Source: Rhodococcus qingshengii JCM 15477 (GTDB lineage: Bacteria > Actinomycetota > Actinomycetes > Mycobacteriales > Mycobacteriaceae). From it: DNA of 64,000 bases. Positions 38,412-51,670 of this stretch are shown here, one piece after another. The stretch spans positions 4,093,501 to 4,157,500 of the forward strand of contig NZ_CP096563.1 in assembly GCF_023221595.1 (NCBI RefSeq). Reading direction: 5' to 3'. Position numbers and translations under genes: made by a program. How positions within the stretch are numbered: position 1 is the first letter of the stretch; the number at the start of each line of letters is the position of its first letter. The notes beneath the pieces are model-generated. The model made no database searches. It was not told the DNA's origin and saw nothing but the letters and a program-made list of their open reading frames with translations.

Positions 38412-39479
38412 CTAGAGAAATGCGGACGGGAAGAGTTCGCGGTAGCTCGGGATTCCGGCTACCGACGTGGCGTCGAGAATCGCTGTGACGATCGCACGTT
38501 CGACCACCTGGGCCGAAGCCGCGCACACCGCGTCGAGTATCGGCAGATCGTTCGGGAAAGCGTCCGGAACCGTGATCTCCGAATTCGGAGTGTGATCACC
38601 GGTGGCGAGCGCAAAGATCGTGTCGCCGTCGAGCGGCGAATGTGCGGGCCGAATCGCTCGGGCCAGGCCGTCATGACCTGCGACGGCGACGCGTCGGCAC
38701 CCGGCTTTCGTCAAGGCGGCGTCAGTGGCGACCACACCGATCGTGGTGTTGAGGACAGTTCCCTTGGCTGCAACGGCATTGGCCGCCGCGAGTTCGGACG
38801 CGTCGGGGAGCCTGACGCCGAACGACTCCGCGCCGTCCGAGCCGACGCCCCACGGCAGGCCTGTTCTGGGGTCGAAGACCGAACCCACCGGATTCGCCAC
38901 GATCAAGGCGGAGACCGTAGTCCCCTCGGCGGGGCCGTCGGCGATCACGACGCTGGCCGTTCCCACCCCACCCTTGAGCGCTCCGGCTCTGGCACCTACC
39001 CCCGCGCCGACCGTGCCCGTGGCGAATTCGCGCGAAGCAGTGTCGGCAGCGAGGAATCCGAAATCGCCGGTCGGACGAACGGTCCAGTCCCCCACCGGCA
39101 GATCGAAGATCACGGCGCCGGGCACGATCGGTACCACCTGGCCGGGAGCGCCCATCGCGATCCCGTGATCGTGTTCCTCGAGCCAGCGCATCACTCCGTC
39201 GGCCGCGGCAAGTCCGTAGGCACTACCGCCGGTCAACAGCACGGCATTGACCTGCTGGACCGAATGGCTCGGGTCGAGCAGATCGGTCTCGCGGGTACCC
39301 GGACCGCCGCCCCGGACGTCGACTCCGGCGACCACACCGGCCGACGCGAGCACGACCGTGCAGCCGGTGGCTGCGCCGCTTCCGAGAGTGGCTCCCTCGT
39401 CGAGCTTGTGGTGATGACCGACGGCGAGGCCGGCGACATCTGTCAGTGAATCAGTGGGCCCGGTCCGCGTTGTGGTCAT
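38412..39479 (-). CDS. P1/DmpA-family peptidase (Rv1333-like)
   Basis: A 355-residue Ntn-type peptidase of family S58 (P1, DmpA). The N-terminal domain has LTGGSAYGLAAADGVMRWLEE. The self-cleavage/nucleophile region is GTVLNTTIGVVATDAAL, where a threonine or serine becomes the new N-terminus. Related enzymes are aminopeptidases acting on short peptides. It starts at 39479, overlapping the DUF2017 stop by 4 nt (ATGA), so both are coupled. Same order as Rv1332-Rv1333. Confidence 0.87.
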   Translation of the reverse strand: MTTTRTGPTDSLTDVAGLAVGHHHKLDEGATLGSGAATGCTVVLASAGVVAGVDVRGGGPGTRETDLLDPSHSVQQVNAVLLTGGSAYGLAAADGVMRWLEEHDHGIAMGAPGQVVPIVPGAVIFDLPVGDWTVRPTGDFGFLAADTASREFATGTVGAGVGARAGALKGGVGTASVVIADGPAEGTTVSALIVANPVGSVFDPRTGLPWGVGSDGAESFGVRLPDASELAAANAVAAKGTVLNTTIGVVATDAALTKAGCRRVAVAGHDGLARAIRPAHSPLDGDTIFALATGDHTPNSEITVPDAFPNDLPILDAVCAASAQVVERAIVTAILDATSVAGIPSYRELFPSAFL

Positions 39480-40066
39480 GGCATGAGCGCCTGGACGAGG
39501 GAGTCCTGCATCCACGTCAACCAGTGATAGACGTCGAGATGCGGGGCTCGCGGGTCGTCGGGTTCGAGGCTCTCCGGGGTGTCGGCGTCGATGCCGAGAT
39601 TGGTTCCGAGCGCGAGACGGACGTCGTTGAGCGAGGACAGCCATGCGTCGGCCTGTTCCTGCGTGAGAACGACCTTGCCGCCGGCCTCCGGAAGCGAAGC
39701 CAACAACATGCGAGCGGACTCACGCTTGGCGTCGATGATCTCGGGTTCGTGCAAACTGCGCAGCGCGCCGTTGACATTGGCGCCGGCGTCGTCGAGATCG
39801 TCACTGTCCGGAGCGACCTTGTCCGGATCGGTGCGCTGGAAGTCGGGAAGCAAACGCGCCAACACCGGATTGTCGGGCGTCTCCGAATTTCCGGTACGAA
39901 GACCCGTCAGCGCGGCGAGCTCGTCTTGCGGCGCCGAAGACGCGCGCTCGTCGAGAAGCCCGGTCACCGACTCCACGAGCGAGCGCAGAACCGCCGCCTC
40001 GTGGCCGTCCATCTCGGACTTGAACTTCACTCCGCCGAGTGAACTCTTCCTACTCCACGTCCGCAC
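39476..40066 (-). CDS. DUF2017 family protein (Rv1332-like)
   Basis: A 196-residue soluble protein. The order clpS, DUF2017, P1 peptidase is typical of actinobacteria, and the ending DVYHWLTWMQDSLVQALMP is characteristic of DUF2017. It is mostly helical with no catalytic motif; function is unknown, though the association with clpS suggests a link to the ClpAP/ClpCP adaptor system. GTG at 40066 with GGGAG upstream; it overlaps the downstream peptidase gene. Confidence 0.85.
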   Translation of the reverse strand: MRTWSRKSSLGGVKFKSEMDGHEAAVLRSLVESVTGLLDERASSAPQDELAALTGLRTGNSETPDNPVLARLLPDFQRTDPDKVAPDSDDLDDAGANVNGALRSLHEPEIIDAKRESARMLLASLPEAGGKVVLTQEQADAWLSSLNDVRLALGTNLGIDADTPESLEPDDPRAPHLDVYHWLTWMQDSLVQALMP

Positions 40067-40122
40067 GCGTCGGACTCCCGTCTACGAGTTAGGCGAACAA
40101 ATCGGTCGAAAAAGTGCTTTTC

Positions 40123-40485
40123 TCAGGTGTCGTCGCGTTGCATCGTGGCCCAGAGACCGGCAGCGTGGAGGCGACGAACATCGGCCTCCATCTTGTCGCG
40201 CGAACCGCTCGAGACCACGGCCTTGCCCTCCGAATGGACCTGCATCATCAGGTCGGTGGCCTTGGCTTTGCTGTAGCCGAACAACTTCTGGAACACGTAA
40301 GTCACGTAATGCATGAGATTGACCGGGTCGTCCCAGACGATGGTCACCCAGGGCCGATCTGCGGCTTCGATGGTCGAAACAGCCTCCGATTGCTCGGGCG
40401 TGGCTTGAGGAGAGGAAGCCGTAGCGCCTCTCATCGTTACGTTCGCCGAGTAAGTGCCGGACACGGTCGCGCCGCCGAAAACCAT
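40123..40485 (-). CDS. clpS: ATP-dependent Clp protease adaptor ClpS
   Basis: A 120-residue protein whose last 80 residues form the ClpS core: [21 protein letters not shown] split over the N-degron pocket, [12 protein letters not shown], and ending [11 protein letters not shown]. ClpS delivers N-end-rule substrates to ClpC/ClpA. The start at 40485 is preferred because a TACCCT box lies 6 nt before it on the minus strand (leaderless). A later ATG at 40434 would give the 103-residue length usual for the family. Divergent from pncB, as Rv1331 is from Rv1330c. Confidence 0.92.
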   Translation of the reverse strand: MVFGGATVSGTYSANVTMRGATASSPQATPEQSEAVSTIEAADRPWVTIVWDDPVNLMHYVTYVFQKLFGYSKAKATDLMMQVHSEGKAVVSSGSRDKMEADVRRLHAAGLWATMQRDDT

Positions 40486-40555
40486 GTATCCAGGGTACGG
40501 CGCGACGAGAGGCGACAACACCCACCCACGTCGTCTCGCGCATAGAGTTGTGTGC

Positions 40556-41896
40556 GTGCCTACGCAAATTTCCGACATCCGCGACGCCGGTGCCAGCACC
40601 GCACTGCTCACCGATCAGTACGAACTGACCATGCTCTCGGCGGCTCTCGCCGACGGATCTGCCTTCCGCAACTGCAGTTTCGAGGTATTTGCACGGCGGC
40701 TGCCAGACGGTCGTCGCTACGGCGTCGTCGCCGGTACCGAGCGCCTTCTCGACGCACTCGAGCAGTTCCGGTTCGGTGAACCGGAACTGGCGATCGTTGC
40801 AAAGTTCCTCGACGACACGACCGTCGAGTGGCTGCGCAACTATCGATTCTCCGGTGACATCGACGGCTACCGCGAGGGCGATTTCTACTTCCCCGGATCA
40901 CCGATCCTTTCGGTCCGCGGAACTTTCGCCGAGTGCGTCATCCTCGAAACCTTGATTCTCTCGATCCTCAACCACGACAGCGCGATCGCTTCGGCCGCAG
41001 CCCGCATGGTGAGCGCAGCGGGCGGTCGACGGATGATCGAGATGGGCTCGCGTCGTACACACGAACAGGCCGCCGTCGCCGCTTCACGTGCCGCGTATCT
41101 CGCCGGCTTCGACGCCACCTCCAACCTCGAAGCCGCGCGGCGTCACGACGTACCCAGTGCAGGTACCAGCGCGCACGCCTTCACTCTCCTGCACACCACC
41201 GAAGACGGTCCGGACGAGGCAGCGGCATTCCGCGGTCAGGTCGCGGCACTCGGCGTATCCACCACGTTGCTCGTCGATACCTATGACATCACCGAGGGTG
41301 TGAAAACGGCTGTCGCCGTTGCCGGTCCCGAGCTGGGCGGGGTTCGCATCGACTCCGGCGATCTCGGCGTTCTTGCTCGTCAGGTACGCCAACAACTCGA
41401 CGATCTCGGTGCTACCAAAACACGCATCGTCGTCTCCGGCGACCTGGACGAGTACGCGATCGCGGCTCTGCGCGCCGAACCCGTCGACTCGTACGGCGTC
41501 GGCACTTCCCTGGTCACCGGATCAGGCGCCCCCACCGCCGGCATGGTCTACAAACTTGTCGAGGTCGACGGAATCGCGGTCGAGAAGAGAAGCACCAACA
41601 AGGCATCTCGCGGCGGCGCAAAGAAGGCACTGCGCGTAGTGCGTCCGACCGGCACGATCGTCGAAGAAGTCATCTACCCCGCCGGATCACCGTCACCTGT
41701 CTCCGAGGCGGACGGAGCGACCGAACTGCTGATCCCGCTGGTTCGCGAAGGCAAGGTCGTCGACAGCGCGCCGACGCTCGAAGAGAGCAGAGCGGTTCTG
41801 AAGGCAGGGCTCGTGAGCCTGCCGTGGGAAGGCCTCAAGCTCTCGCGCGGAGACTCGGCTGTGCCCGTTCGATTCACCGGAGGTGAGCACCAGTGA
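40556..41896 (+). CDS. pncB: Nicotinate phosphoribosyltransferase
   Basis: A 446-residue NAPRTase. Motifs are [14 protein letters not shown] at the N-terminus, [36 protein letters not shown], and the phosphate-binding IDSGDLG. It converts nicotinate plus PRPP to nicotinate mononucleotide, with ATP stimulation, in the Preiss-Handler NAD salvage route. GTG at 40556 follows TAGAGT by 7 nt, favouring a leaderless mRNA; a GTG two codons earlier is possible. It is coupled to pncA through a GTGA overlap. Confidence 0.94.
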   Translation: MPTQISDIRDAGASTALLTDQYELTMLSAALADGSAFRNCSFEVFARRLPDGRRYGVVAGTERLLDALEQFRFGEPELAIVAKFLDDTTVEWLRNYRFSGDIDGYREGDFYFPGSPILSVRGTFAECVILETLILSILNHDSAIASAAARMVSAAGGRRMIEMGSRRTHEQAAVAASRAAYLAGFDATSNLEAARRHDVPSAGTSAHAFTLLHTTEDGPDEAAAFRGQVAALGVSTTLLVDTYDITEGVKTAVAVAGPELGGVRIDSGDLGVLARQVRQQLDDLGATKTRIVVSGDLDEYAIAALRAEPVDSYGVGTSLVTGSGAPTAGMVYKLVEVDGIAVEKRSTNKASRGGAKKALRVVRPTGTIVEEVIYPAGSPSPVSEADGATELLIPLVREGKVVDSAPTLEESRAVLKAGLVSLPWEGLKLSRGDSAVPVRFTGGEHQ

Positions 41897-42540
41897 GTGC
41901 AAAAGCACTGATAATTGTCGACGTTCAGAACGATTTCTGTGAAGGTGGAGCTCTTGCAGTCGAAGGCGGTGCTGCGGTTGCGGGAGCCGTCAACGATTTC
42001 GTCAACTCCCACGAGTACGACGCCGTAGTCGCGACTCGCGATTTCCACATCGACCCTGGGGCGCACTTCTCCGAGAATCCCGACTTCATCGACAGCTGGC
42101 CGGTTCACTGCGTCGTCGGGACAGCCGGCGCCGAGTTCCATCCGGCGTTCGACGCTTCCGTCGCCGGGTCGGCGATCTTCTCCAAGGGCGCCTACAGCGC
42201 GGCCTACTCCGGTTTCGAAGGAGCAGCCGAGGACGGCACGACGCTCGAGGACTGGCTCCGCGCCCACGAGATCACCGACGTCGACGTGATCGGAATTGCC
42301 ACGGATCACTGTGTCAAGGCCACGGCCGTCGATGCCGCGCGCGCGGGGTTCGCCACGACAGTCCTTCTCCCCTTCACCGCTGGTGTGTCGACCGCCACGA
42401 TCGAGTCGGCATTGGTGCAGATGCGGGAGGCGGGAGTGCAGCTGATCGGGCGAGACGAGGCCTCGTCGCAAGAAGACTCGAATGCCGGTGAACTACCCCG
42501 GGAATCATCCGTGGACGTTTCTGACGTAGGGATCCATTAA
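41893..42540 (+). CDS. pncA: Nicotinamidase (isochorismatase-fold hydrolase)
   Basis: A 215-residue cysteine hydrolase. The triad is Asp10 in IVDVQNDFC, Lys in IFSKGAYSAAYSGF, and the nucleophile Cys in IATDHCVKATAVDAA. A metal site is visible as DFHIDPGAHF. It deamidates nicotinamide to nicotinate, the substrate of PncB encoded just before, so the pair is a two-step NAD salvage operon. The same fold activates pyrazinamide. The C-terminal 30 residues are acidic and likely disordered. GTG start overlaps the pncB stop. Confidence 0.93.
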   Translation: MSAKALIIVDVQNDFCEGGALAVEGGAAVAGAVNDFVNSHEYDAVVATRDFHIDPGAHFSENPDFIDSWPVHCVVGTAGAEFHPAFDASVAGSAIFSKGAYSAAYSGFEGAAEDGTTLEDWLRAHEITDVDVIGIATDHCVKATAVDAARAGFATTVLLPFTAGVSTATIESALVQMREAGVQLIGRDEASSQEDSNAGELPRESSVDVSDVGIH

Positions 42541-42549
42541 CCTTCGTGG

Positions 42550-44598
42550 GTGGCCGATCAACTCCCGAACGTTCCCGAACTGCTCCAGACAGCGGTGCGG
42601 TCGCTCGGCGGTGCCGAACGAACCAGTCAGCTGACGATGGCGTCCGCCGTGGCGCACTCGATCGACACCGGCGAGCATCTGGCCGTCCAGGCCGGCACCG
42701 GTACCGGTAAGTCGCTCGCCTACCTCGTTCCGAGCCTGCGCCACGCGGTCGAATCGGGACGCACCGTGGTCGTGTCCACCGCCACCATCGCGCTGCAGCG
42801 TCAGCTCGTCGACCGAGATCTGCCTCGGCTCGCCGATGCCCTGAAGAAGCCACTCGGCCGACGCGCAGAGTTCGCAATCCTCAAGGGCCGCAACAACTAC
42901 CTGTGCATGAACAAGATCCATACCGGCGCGTCCGAGCAGCCACCCGAGGACGAGTTGTTCGATCCGTTCACGGTCTCGCGTCTCGGCCGGGAGGTCGTCC
43001 GCCTCACCGAATGGTCCTCAGACACCGAAACCGGTGATCGGGACGAATTGGTGCCGGGCGTATCCGATCAGGCGTGGCGGCAGGTCAGTGTCACCTCCCG
43101 CGAATGCATCGGTAAGAACCAGTGCCCGGTCGGTGAGGACTGCTTCGCCGAGCGCGCCCGAGTCGAGGCGTCGAAGGCCGACGTAGTGGTCACCAACCAC
43201 GCACTGCTCGCGATCGACGCCATCACCGGCATCCAGATCCTGCCTGACCACGACGTCGTGGTGATCGACGAGGCCCACGAGTTGGTCGACCGCGTCACCG
43301 GCGTCGCCACGGCCGATCTCACTGCCGCCTCGATCAGTGCCGCGGCCCGGCGTTGCGGCAAGATCGCCGAAGAGCAGGATGCCGATCGCCTCGAAGCTGC
43401 CGGCGAGGGGTGGGCTGGACTCCTCGAGGAATTGCGCCCAGGTCGCTGGGAAGGCCTCCCGGACGGGGCGGCACCCGCACTGGCTGCGATCCGCGACGCG
43501 GCCTGGTCGCTGCGCACCGCTATCGGTCCGGCCAAACCGGGAATGGCTGCTGCAGATCCCGAAGCCGCTGCGGCCCGCAACGCCGCACTCTCGTCCGTCG
43601 ACGACGTCCACGACAGTGCCGTGCGTATTCTCACCGCTTTCGACGAACCCGACCCGGCCAAGCGCAAGGACGTCGTCTGGCTGTCCTCGGACGAGTTCCG
43701 CGGATCGGTGCGGCGCTCCGTCCGGATGGCTCCGCTCTCGGTCGGCGGATTGCTGCGCTCGCGACTGTTCGCCGAATCCACCGTCGTTCTCACTTCCGCG
43801 ACACTGACCGTCGGCGGATCGTTCGACGGTCTCGCCGTCAACTGGGGTCTTCCTGCGGAGTCGTCCGCGCGCCCCGACTCGGGTACCGCCATCGGCACCG
43901 AAGCACCTTCTGACGCTTCGGCTTTCCGCTGGAACTCACTCGACGTCGGGTCGCCCTTCGACCATGCAAAGGCCGGCATCATCTACATTGCCCGCCACCT
44001 GCCCACGCCCGGCCGCGACGGCCTCTCCCCGGTCTATCTCGACGAGATCGCCGAACTCGTCGAGGCTGCGGGCGGACGCACCCTCGGCCTGTTCTCGTCG
44101 ATGCGCGCCGCCAAAGCCGCCTCGGAGGCGATGCGTGAACGCCTCGACACCCCCATCCTGTGCCAGGGCGACGACGCCACCGGCACCCTCGTCAAGGCCT
44201 TCGCCAAGGACGAACCCACGTCACTGTTCGGCACGTTGTCCCTGTGGCAGGGCGTCGATGTTCCGGGTCCGTCACTGAGCCTCGTCATATTGGACCGGAT
44301 TCCGTTCCCGCGCCCGGACGATCCACTGTTGATGGCTCGCCAGCAGGCTATCGAATCCCATGGCGGTAACGGCTTTCTCAGCGTCTCGGCCAATCACGCG
44401 GCGCTGCTCCTGGCACAGGGCGTGGGTCGCCTGCTTCGAAGCACCGACGACAAGGGCGTGGTGGCCGTACTCGATCCGCGTCTGGCCACGGCGAGATACG
44501 CGGGTTACCTTCGCGCATCACTGCCTCCGTTCTGGGAGACGACCAACCCCGAAGTCGTCCGCAAGGCACTCACCCGCATCCGCGACTCACGTCCCTGA
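42550..44598 (+). CDS. dinG: DinG-like XPD-family ATP-dependent helicase
   Basis: A 682-residue superfamily 2 helicase. Walker A is AGTGTGKSLAY, with the DEAH box in VVIDEAHEL. An iron-sulfur cluster is indicated by cysteines in NNYLCMN and ECIGKNQCPVGEDCF. Motif VI-like sequence QGVGRLLRS is at the C-terminus. Such enzymes unwind 5'-tailed DNA, R-loops or D-loops. GTG at 42550 lies 9 nt after the pncA stop. Rv1329c is the likely counterpart; in M. tuberculosis it is also next to pncB1. Confidence 0.93.
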   Translation: MADQLPNVPELLQTAVRSLGGAERTSQLTMASAVAHSIDTGEHLAVQAGTGTGKSLAYLVPSLRHAVESGRTVVVSTATIALQRQLVDRDLPRLADALKKPLGRRAEFAILKGRNNYLCMNKIHTGASEQPPEDELFDPFTVSRLGREVVRLTEWSSDTETGDRDELVPGVSDQAWRQVSVTSRECIGKNQCPVGEDCFAERARVEASKADVVVTNHALLAIDAITGIQILPDHDVVVIDEAHELVDRVTGVATADLTAASISAAARRCGKIAEEQDADRLEAAGEGWAGLLEELRPGRWEGLPDGAAPALAAIRDAAWSLRTAIGPAKPGMAAADPEAAAARNAALSSVDDVHDSAVRILTAFDEPDPAKRKDVVWLSSDEFRGSVRRSVRMAPLSVGGLLRSRLFAESTVVLTSATLTVGGSFDGLAVNWGLPAESSARPDSGTAIGTEAPSDASAFRWNSLDVGSPFDHAKAGIIYIARHLPTPGRDGLSPVYLDEIAELVEAAGGRTLGLFSSMRAAKAASEAMRERLDTPILCQGDDATGTLVKAFAKDEPTSLFGTLSLWQGVDVPGPSLSLVILDRIPFPRPDDPLLMARQQAIESHGGNGFLSVSANHAALLLAQGVGRLLRSTDDKGVVAVLDPRLATARYAGYLRASLPPFWETTNPEVVRKALTRIRDSRP

Positions 44599-44619
44599 CC
44601 CAGTTCTCACGCGGGCACA

Positions 44620-44658
44620 ATTCTGCCCCGGTACCGACCGAACGGACCGGGGCAGAAT
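44620..44658. terminator. Bidirectional terminator between dinG and glgP
   Basis: ATTCTGCCCCGGT and its exact complement across a 13-nt loop, between convergent genes. Confidence 0.88.
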
Positions 44659-44666
44659 GTATTACG

Positions 44667-47267
44667 TCAGACGCTCGGAGTGGTCACCAACCCGAGTTCG
44701 GAGGCATCGACCAACAACCGGTGATGCGGCAACACCCGCACGGTGTAACCCACGGAGCCGGAGACCGGAAGCGCAGCCTCGGCTTCGAAGATCTCGGCTC
44801 CGTCCTCGGTTCCGAAATGTGTCATCGGGAACGTCACCACGTCGGTGAGTTCCTCGCCTGGGCTGACGCGTCCCAGGACTGCCTGAACCTCCACATCCGA
44901 GACCGACAAGCCGCCGAGGCGGACCTTGGCTTTCAAAGAGATGGTCGCACCGATCTCCGGGGTGTCCGGCAGGCCGGAACCGTCAACCTGCTCGACGGCG
45001 ACCGACGGCCACTGCGACTCGATACGGCGACGGAACTCGGCCACCTCACGCGCGCCGGCAAAATCGTCCGCCACTACCGCTCGAGCTGATTCCGCCGAAG
45101 GGGCGTAGTAGTCGACGGCGTAGTCACGAACCATGCGTGATGCCAACACCTTCGGGCCCAGATTCTCGAGGGTGTGGCGAACCCTCTCGACCCAGCGCGT
45201 CGGCAGATCGGCTGCATCACGGTCGTAGAACGTCGGCAGTACCGCGTGCTCGAGAAGTTCGTAGAGGGCGCTGGCTTCCAGATCGTCACGCCGCACGTCG
45301 TCGAGAACACCGTCGGCCGTCGGAATGGCCCACCCGTTCTCGCCGTCGTACATCTCGTCCCACCATCCGTCGCGAATGGAGAGGTTGAGGCCGCCGTTGA
45401 GCGCGGATTTCATGCCGGAAGTACCGCACGCCTCGAGTGGGCGAAGCGGGTTGTTGAGCCACACGTCGCAGCCCCAGTACAGGTAGCGGGCCATCGACAT
45501 GTCGTAATCAGGCAGGAAGACGATGCGGTGACGCACATCCGCTTCGTCGGCGAACCGCACGACCTGCTGGATGAGTGCCTTACCGCCGTCGTCGGCGGGG
45601 TGCGACTTGCCGGCCACCACCAACTGCACCGGACGTTTCTCGTCGAGCAACATCGCACGCAGACGCTCGGGATCACGCAGCATCAGCGTCAACCGCTTGT
45701 ACGTCGGAACGCGCCTCGCGAATCCGACTGTCAAGACGTTAGGATCGAATACTCCAGTGGTCCAGCCGAGTTCGGCCTCGGTCGCGCCGCGTTCGAGCCA
45801 GGACGCTCGGACGCGACGACGAACTTCGTCGACCAACTTGCCGCGCAACGCATTACGTGTTTCCCACAGTTCGGTTGCCGACAACTCGTGCAGGCGCTCC
45901 CACCCGCGTGCTTCTTCGAGTTGCTCCTGACCGACGATCCGCCTGGCCACGTCCATCCACTCCGGCGCCGCCCACGTCGGCGCGTGAACACCGTTGGTGA
46001 CCGAACCGATCGGCACCTCGTCGGCGTCGAAGCCCGGCCAGAGACCGTTGAACATGTCGCGGCTGACGATGCCGTGCAACTTCGAGACGCCGTTGGCTCG
46101 CTGGCCCAGGCGAAGACCCATGTGCGCCATGTTGAAGATCGACGGATCGGCTTCACGCCCCATCCCGACGATGCGGTCGACGGTCAGGCCGGGAAGCAGA
46201 CTCGATTCGTTCTCGCCGTTCGCTCCGCCGAAGTAGTGACGGACCAGATCCGCCGGGAAGCGGTCGATTCCGGCGGGAACCGGAGTGTGCGTCGTGAAGA
46301 CCGTTCCGGCACGGACCGCGGCCAGAGCCGAATCGAAGTCCAGACCGCTGGTGGTGACAAGTTCCCGAATCCGTTCGATGCCGAGGAATCCGGCATGCCC
46401 CTCGTTCATGTGGAACACCTCGGGATCGGGCAATCCGTACGCCGCGGTGTAGGCGCGCACCGCGCGGACGCCGCCGATACCCGCGAGGATCTCCTGCTTG
46501 ATGCGGTGATCCTGGTCCCCGCCGTAGAGACGGTCCGTGACGCCGCGCAGATCCGCGTCGTTCTCGGCGATGTCGGAATCGAGCAGCAGCAACGGCACTC
46601 GTCCGACCTGAGCGATCCACACTCGCGCGCGCAGCACCCGGCCACCGGGCATGGCGACGTGAATGACGACCGGCGATCCGTCTTCGGAAGCCGGGCCTGC
46701 GTCCGTCAGCAAACGAAGAGGCAACCCTTGAGGGTCGTGCGGCGGGTAGTGCTCGGCCTGCCAACCGTCGGCGGTCAGCGACTGGCGGAAGTAGCCGGAT
46801 CGGTAGAGCAGTCCGACGCCGATGAGCGGCAGCCCGAGGTCGGACGCGGCCTTGAGGTGATCGCCCGCCAGGATGCCCAATCCACCGGAGTAGTTGGGCA
46901 GAACTTCGCTGACTCCGAACTCCATGGAGAAGTACGCAATTCCGCCGGCTAACGATGTGCCCTTGGCCTGCTGGGATTGGTACCAGCGCGGGGTGCTCAG
47001 ATAAGCATCGAGATCGGCTGCTGCAGTGTCGAGGTCACCGAGAAATGCCTCGTCACTGCTGAGTTCGTCGAGACGGGTGGGGTCGACTTCCCCGAGCATG
47101 CGGACCGGATCGAACTGGACTGCTTGCCAGAGTTCGGGGTCGAGTCGCGAGAACAGATCCTGTGTCTCGGGATGCCACGACCACCGAAGGTTGGTGGACA
47201 GGGGGCCGAGCGCGGCGAGGCGCTCCGGAAGGTGGGCTCGGACAGTGAACCGACGCAAGGCTTTCAC
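44667..47267 (-). CDS. glgP: Alpha-glucan phosphorylase (GlgP/MalP type, Rv1328-like)
   Basis: An 866-residue GT35 phosphorylase of the short actinobacterial type. Landmarks are [56 protein letters not shown], and the PLP-site region [17 protein letters not shown]. It phosphorolyses alpha-1,4-glucan to glucose-1-phosphate. The GTG at 47267 matches the M. tuberculosis N-terminus ([20 protein letters not shown]) and lies 7 nt from a TAGGGT box (leaderless). It is divergent from glgE by 177 nt, so synthesis and breakdown genes share one control region. Confidence 0.95.
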   Translation of the reverse strand: MKALRRFTVRAHLPERLAALGPLSTNLRWSWHPETQDLFSRLDPELWQAVQFDPVRMLGEVDPTRLDELSSDEAFLGDLDTAAADLDAYLSTPRWYQSQQAKGTSLAGGIAYFSMEFGVSEVLPNYSGGLGILAGDHLKAASDLGLPLIGVGLLYRSGYFRQSLTADGWQAEHYPPHDPQGLPLRLLTDAGPASEDGSPVVIHVAMPGGRVLRARVWIAQVGRVPLLLLDSDIAENDADLRGVTDRLYGGDQDHRIKQEILAGIGGVRAVRAYTAAYGLPDPEVFHMNEGHAGFLGIERIRELVTTSGLDFDSALAAVRAGTVFTTHTPVPAGIDRFPADLVRHYFGGANGENESSLLPGLTVDRIVGMGREADPSIFNMAHMGLRLGQRANGVSKLHGIVSRDMFNGLWPGFDADEVPIGSVTNGVHAPTWAAPEWMDVARRIVGQEQLEEARGWERLHELSATELWETRNALRGKLVDEVRRRVRASWLERGATEAELGWTTGVFDPNVLTVGFARRVPTYKRLTLMLRDPERLRAMLLDEKRPVQLVVAGKSHPADDGGKALIQQVVRFADEADVRHRIVFLPDYDMSMARYLYWGCDVWLNNPLRPLEACGTSGMKSALNGGLNLSIRDGWWDEMYDGENGWAIPTADGVLDDVRRDDLEASALYELLEHAVLPTFYDRDAADLPTRWVERVRHTLENLGPKVLASRMVRDYAVDYYAPSAESARAVVADDFAGAREVAEFRRRIESQWPSVAVEQVDGSGLPDTPEIGATISLKAKVRLGGLSVSDVEVQAVLGRVSPGEELTDVVTFPMTHFGTEDGAEIFEAEAALPVSGSVGYTVRVLPHHRLLVDASELGLVTTPSV

Positions 47268-47444
47268 CCCGCGAACCCTAGTCGAGTTCCTCGCACTCTG
47301 TCCGGTGGAACCGAACGCCCGAGCCGACCTGACCACCGACAGACCCGAATTCGTCGTTATCAGCACTCCAGCGCCGCACCCACTACGGTTGAACCCGGCG
47401 AAAGAAAGTTTTACCGCGATCCATCACCAGAAATGGAGCTTCCC

Positions 47445-49468
<2,024 letters not shown>

Positions 49469-49469
<1 letters not shown>

Positions 49470-51670
49470 TGTCAACCGAGAAGTTCCCTTCGGGTATCGC
49501 ACCGGACAATCACGATCTGGAGCTGTTGGCGCGCGGTGAACATCACGATCCGCACAGTGTCCTCGGCGCCCATCCCCACGCCGACGGCACCGTTCTGCGA
49601 GCGTTGCGTCCCAACGCCGAGTCCGTCAGCGCCGTCATCGGCGGCAAAAACTTTCCTCTCGAACATGTTTCGAACGGAATCTTCGCGGCTCTGGTCCCCT
49701 ACCCCGACCTGATCGACTATCGCTATTCCGTGACGTACCCGGGTGGACACACGGTTCTCGCAGCCGACCCTTACCGGTTCCTGCCTACTCTCGGTGAACT
49801 CGACCTACACCTGTTCGGCGAAGGTCGGCACGAACGACTGTGGGACATCCTCGGTGCACATCCGCGTTCTTACGAGACACCGGATGGACCCGTCGACGGC
49901 ACCTCGTTCGCCGTCTGGGCTCCGGCCGCCCGCGGCGTGACCGTCGTCGGCGACTTCGACGGGTGGAGTGGGCAATTCGCCCCCATGCGAGTCCTCGGAT
50001 CCACTGGGGTCTGGGAACTCTTCCTGCCCGACATCGCAGTCGGTTCGCTGTACAAGTTCCGGGTCCACGGCCACGACGGCTCCGTTCGCGACAAGGCCGA
50101 TCCCATGGCATTCGGTACCGAGGTCCCGCCGGCGACTGCATCGCGAGTGACCACCAGTTCGCATGAGTGGAACGACGCGGCCTGGCTCGAAACCCGCGCC
50201 GGTGTCGATCCTTCGCAGTCCCCGATGAGCGTGTACGAGGTGCACCTCGGATCGTGGCGTCCCGGGCTCGACTACCGGCAGATGGCCGAGCAACTCGCCG
50301 TCTACGTCACCGAAACCGGATTCACCCACGTCGAACTGCTGCCCGTCTCCGAGCATCCGTTCGGTGGATCGTGGGGATACCAGGTCACCTCGTACTACGC
50401 ACCGACCTCCCGCTTCGGCACCCCGGACGACTTCCGCTGGTTCGTCGACCACCTGCACGCCGCAGGGATAGGTGTCATCGTCGACTGGGTGCCTGCACAC
50501 TTCCCCAAAGACGAGTGGGCCCTGGCTCGTTTCGACGGAACTCCCCTGTACGAGCACGCCGATCCGCGTCGCGGCGAGCAGTTGGACTGGGGCACATACG
50601 TATTCGACTTCGGTCGCCGCGAGGTCCGAAACTTCCTCGTCGCCAACGCGCTCTTCTGGCTCGAGGAGTTCCACATCGACGGACTGCGCGTCGACGCCGT
50701 CGCATCGATGCTGTACCTGGATTACTCACGCCCGGAAGGTGGATGGACTCCCAACATTCACGGCGGCCGCGAGAATCTCGAAGCCGTTGCGTTCCTGCAG
50801 GAGATGAACGCCACCGTCCACAAGAACCATCGAGGAGTCGTCACCGTCGCCGAGGAGTCGACGGCGTGGCCCGGAGTCACTCGGGCGACCAATGTCGGCG
50901 GCCTCGGATTCAACATGAAGTGGAACATGGGGTGGATGCACGACACCCTCGGGTTCCTCGGTCACGACCCGGTACACCGGACCTACCACCATCACGAGAT
51001 CACGTTCTCACTGATGTACGCGTGGAGTGAGAACTACCTGCTACCGATCAGCCATGACGAAGTGGTGCACGGCAAAGGAACTCTGTGGACCCGGATGCCC
51101 GGGAACGACTTCGCCAAGGCGTCCGGCCTGCGCTCACTGCTTGCATACATGTGGGCGCATCCAGGCAAGCAACTGCTGTTCATGGGACAGGAATTCGGTC
51201 AGAGTGCGGAATGGTCGGAAGAACGCGGCCTCGACTGGTGGCAGCTCGACGATCAGTACACCGGCACTCTCCATCGCGGCGTCCAGCGACTGGTCGGCGA
51301 TCTCAACTCCGCGTACCGACGTCATCCGGCCATGTGGACCCTCGACACCTCGCCCGGTGGATACTCCTGGATCGACGCCAACGACACCGAGAACAACGTC
51401 CTCAGTTTTCTGCGTTACGGTACTGACGGTTCGATTGTCGCCTGCCTGTTCAACTTCTCGGGCAGTGAGCACTCGAGCTACCGCGTCGGGCTACCAGAGC
51501 CCGGCCGATGGGTGGAAATTCTCAACACCGATGCCGAGGTGTACGGCGGCTCCGGAGTCGGGAACCTCGGAGCGGTCACAGCAACGTCGCATTCGTGGCA
51601 CGGTCGGCCAGCCTCCGCACAGGTGGCGCTGCCAGCTGCTGGAGCGATTTGGATAAGTCTGGAGCGTTGA
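49469..51670 (+). CDS. glgB: 1,4-alpha-glucan branching enzyme
   Basis: A 733-residue GH13_9 enzyme. An N-terminal CBM48 pair (residues 10-230) includes [20 protein letters not shown]. The barrel has [19 protein letters not shown], the nucleophile Asp in [15 protein letters not shown], the acid/base Glu in [10 protein letters not shown] and [11 protein letters not shown]. It introduces alpha-1,6 branches into glucan made by GlgE. ATG at 49469 shares its A with the glgE TGA, preceded by GTGGAGG. The next gene overlaps its stop by one base, so glgE-glgB and the metallopeptidase form one coupled unit. Confidence 0.97.
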
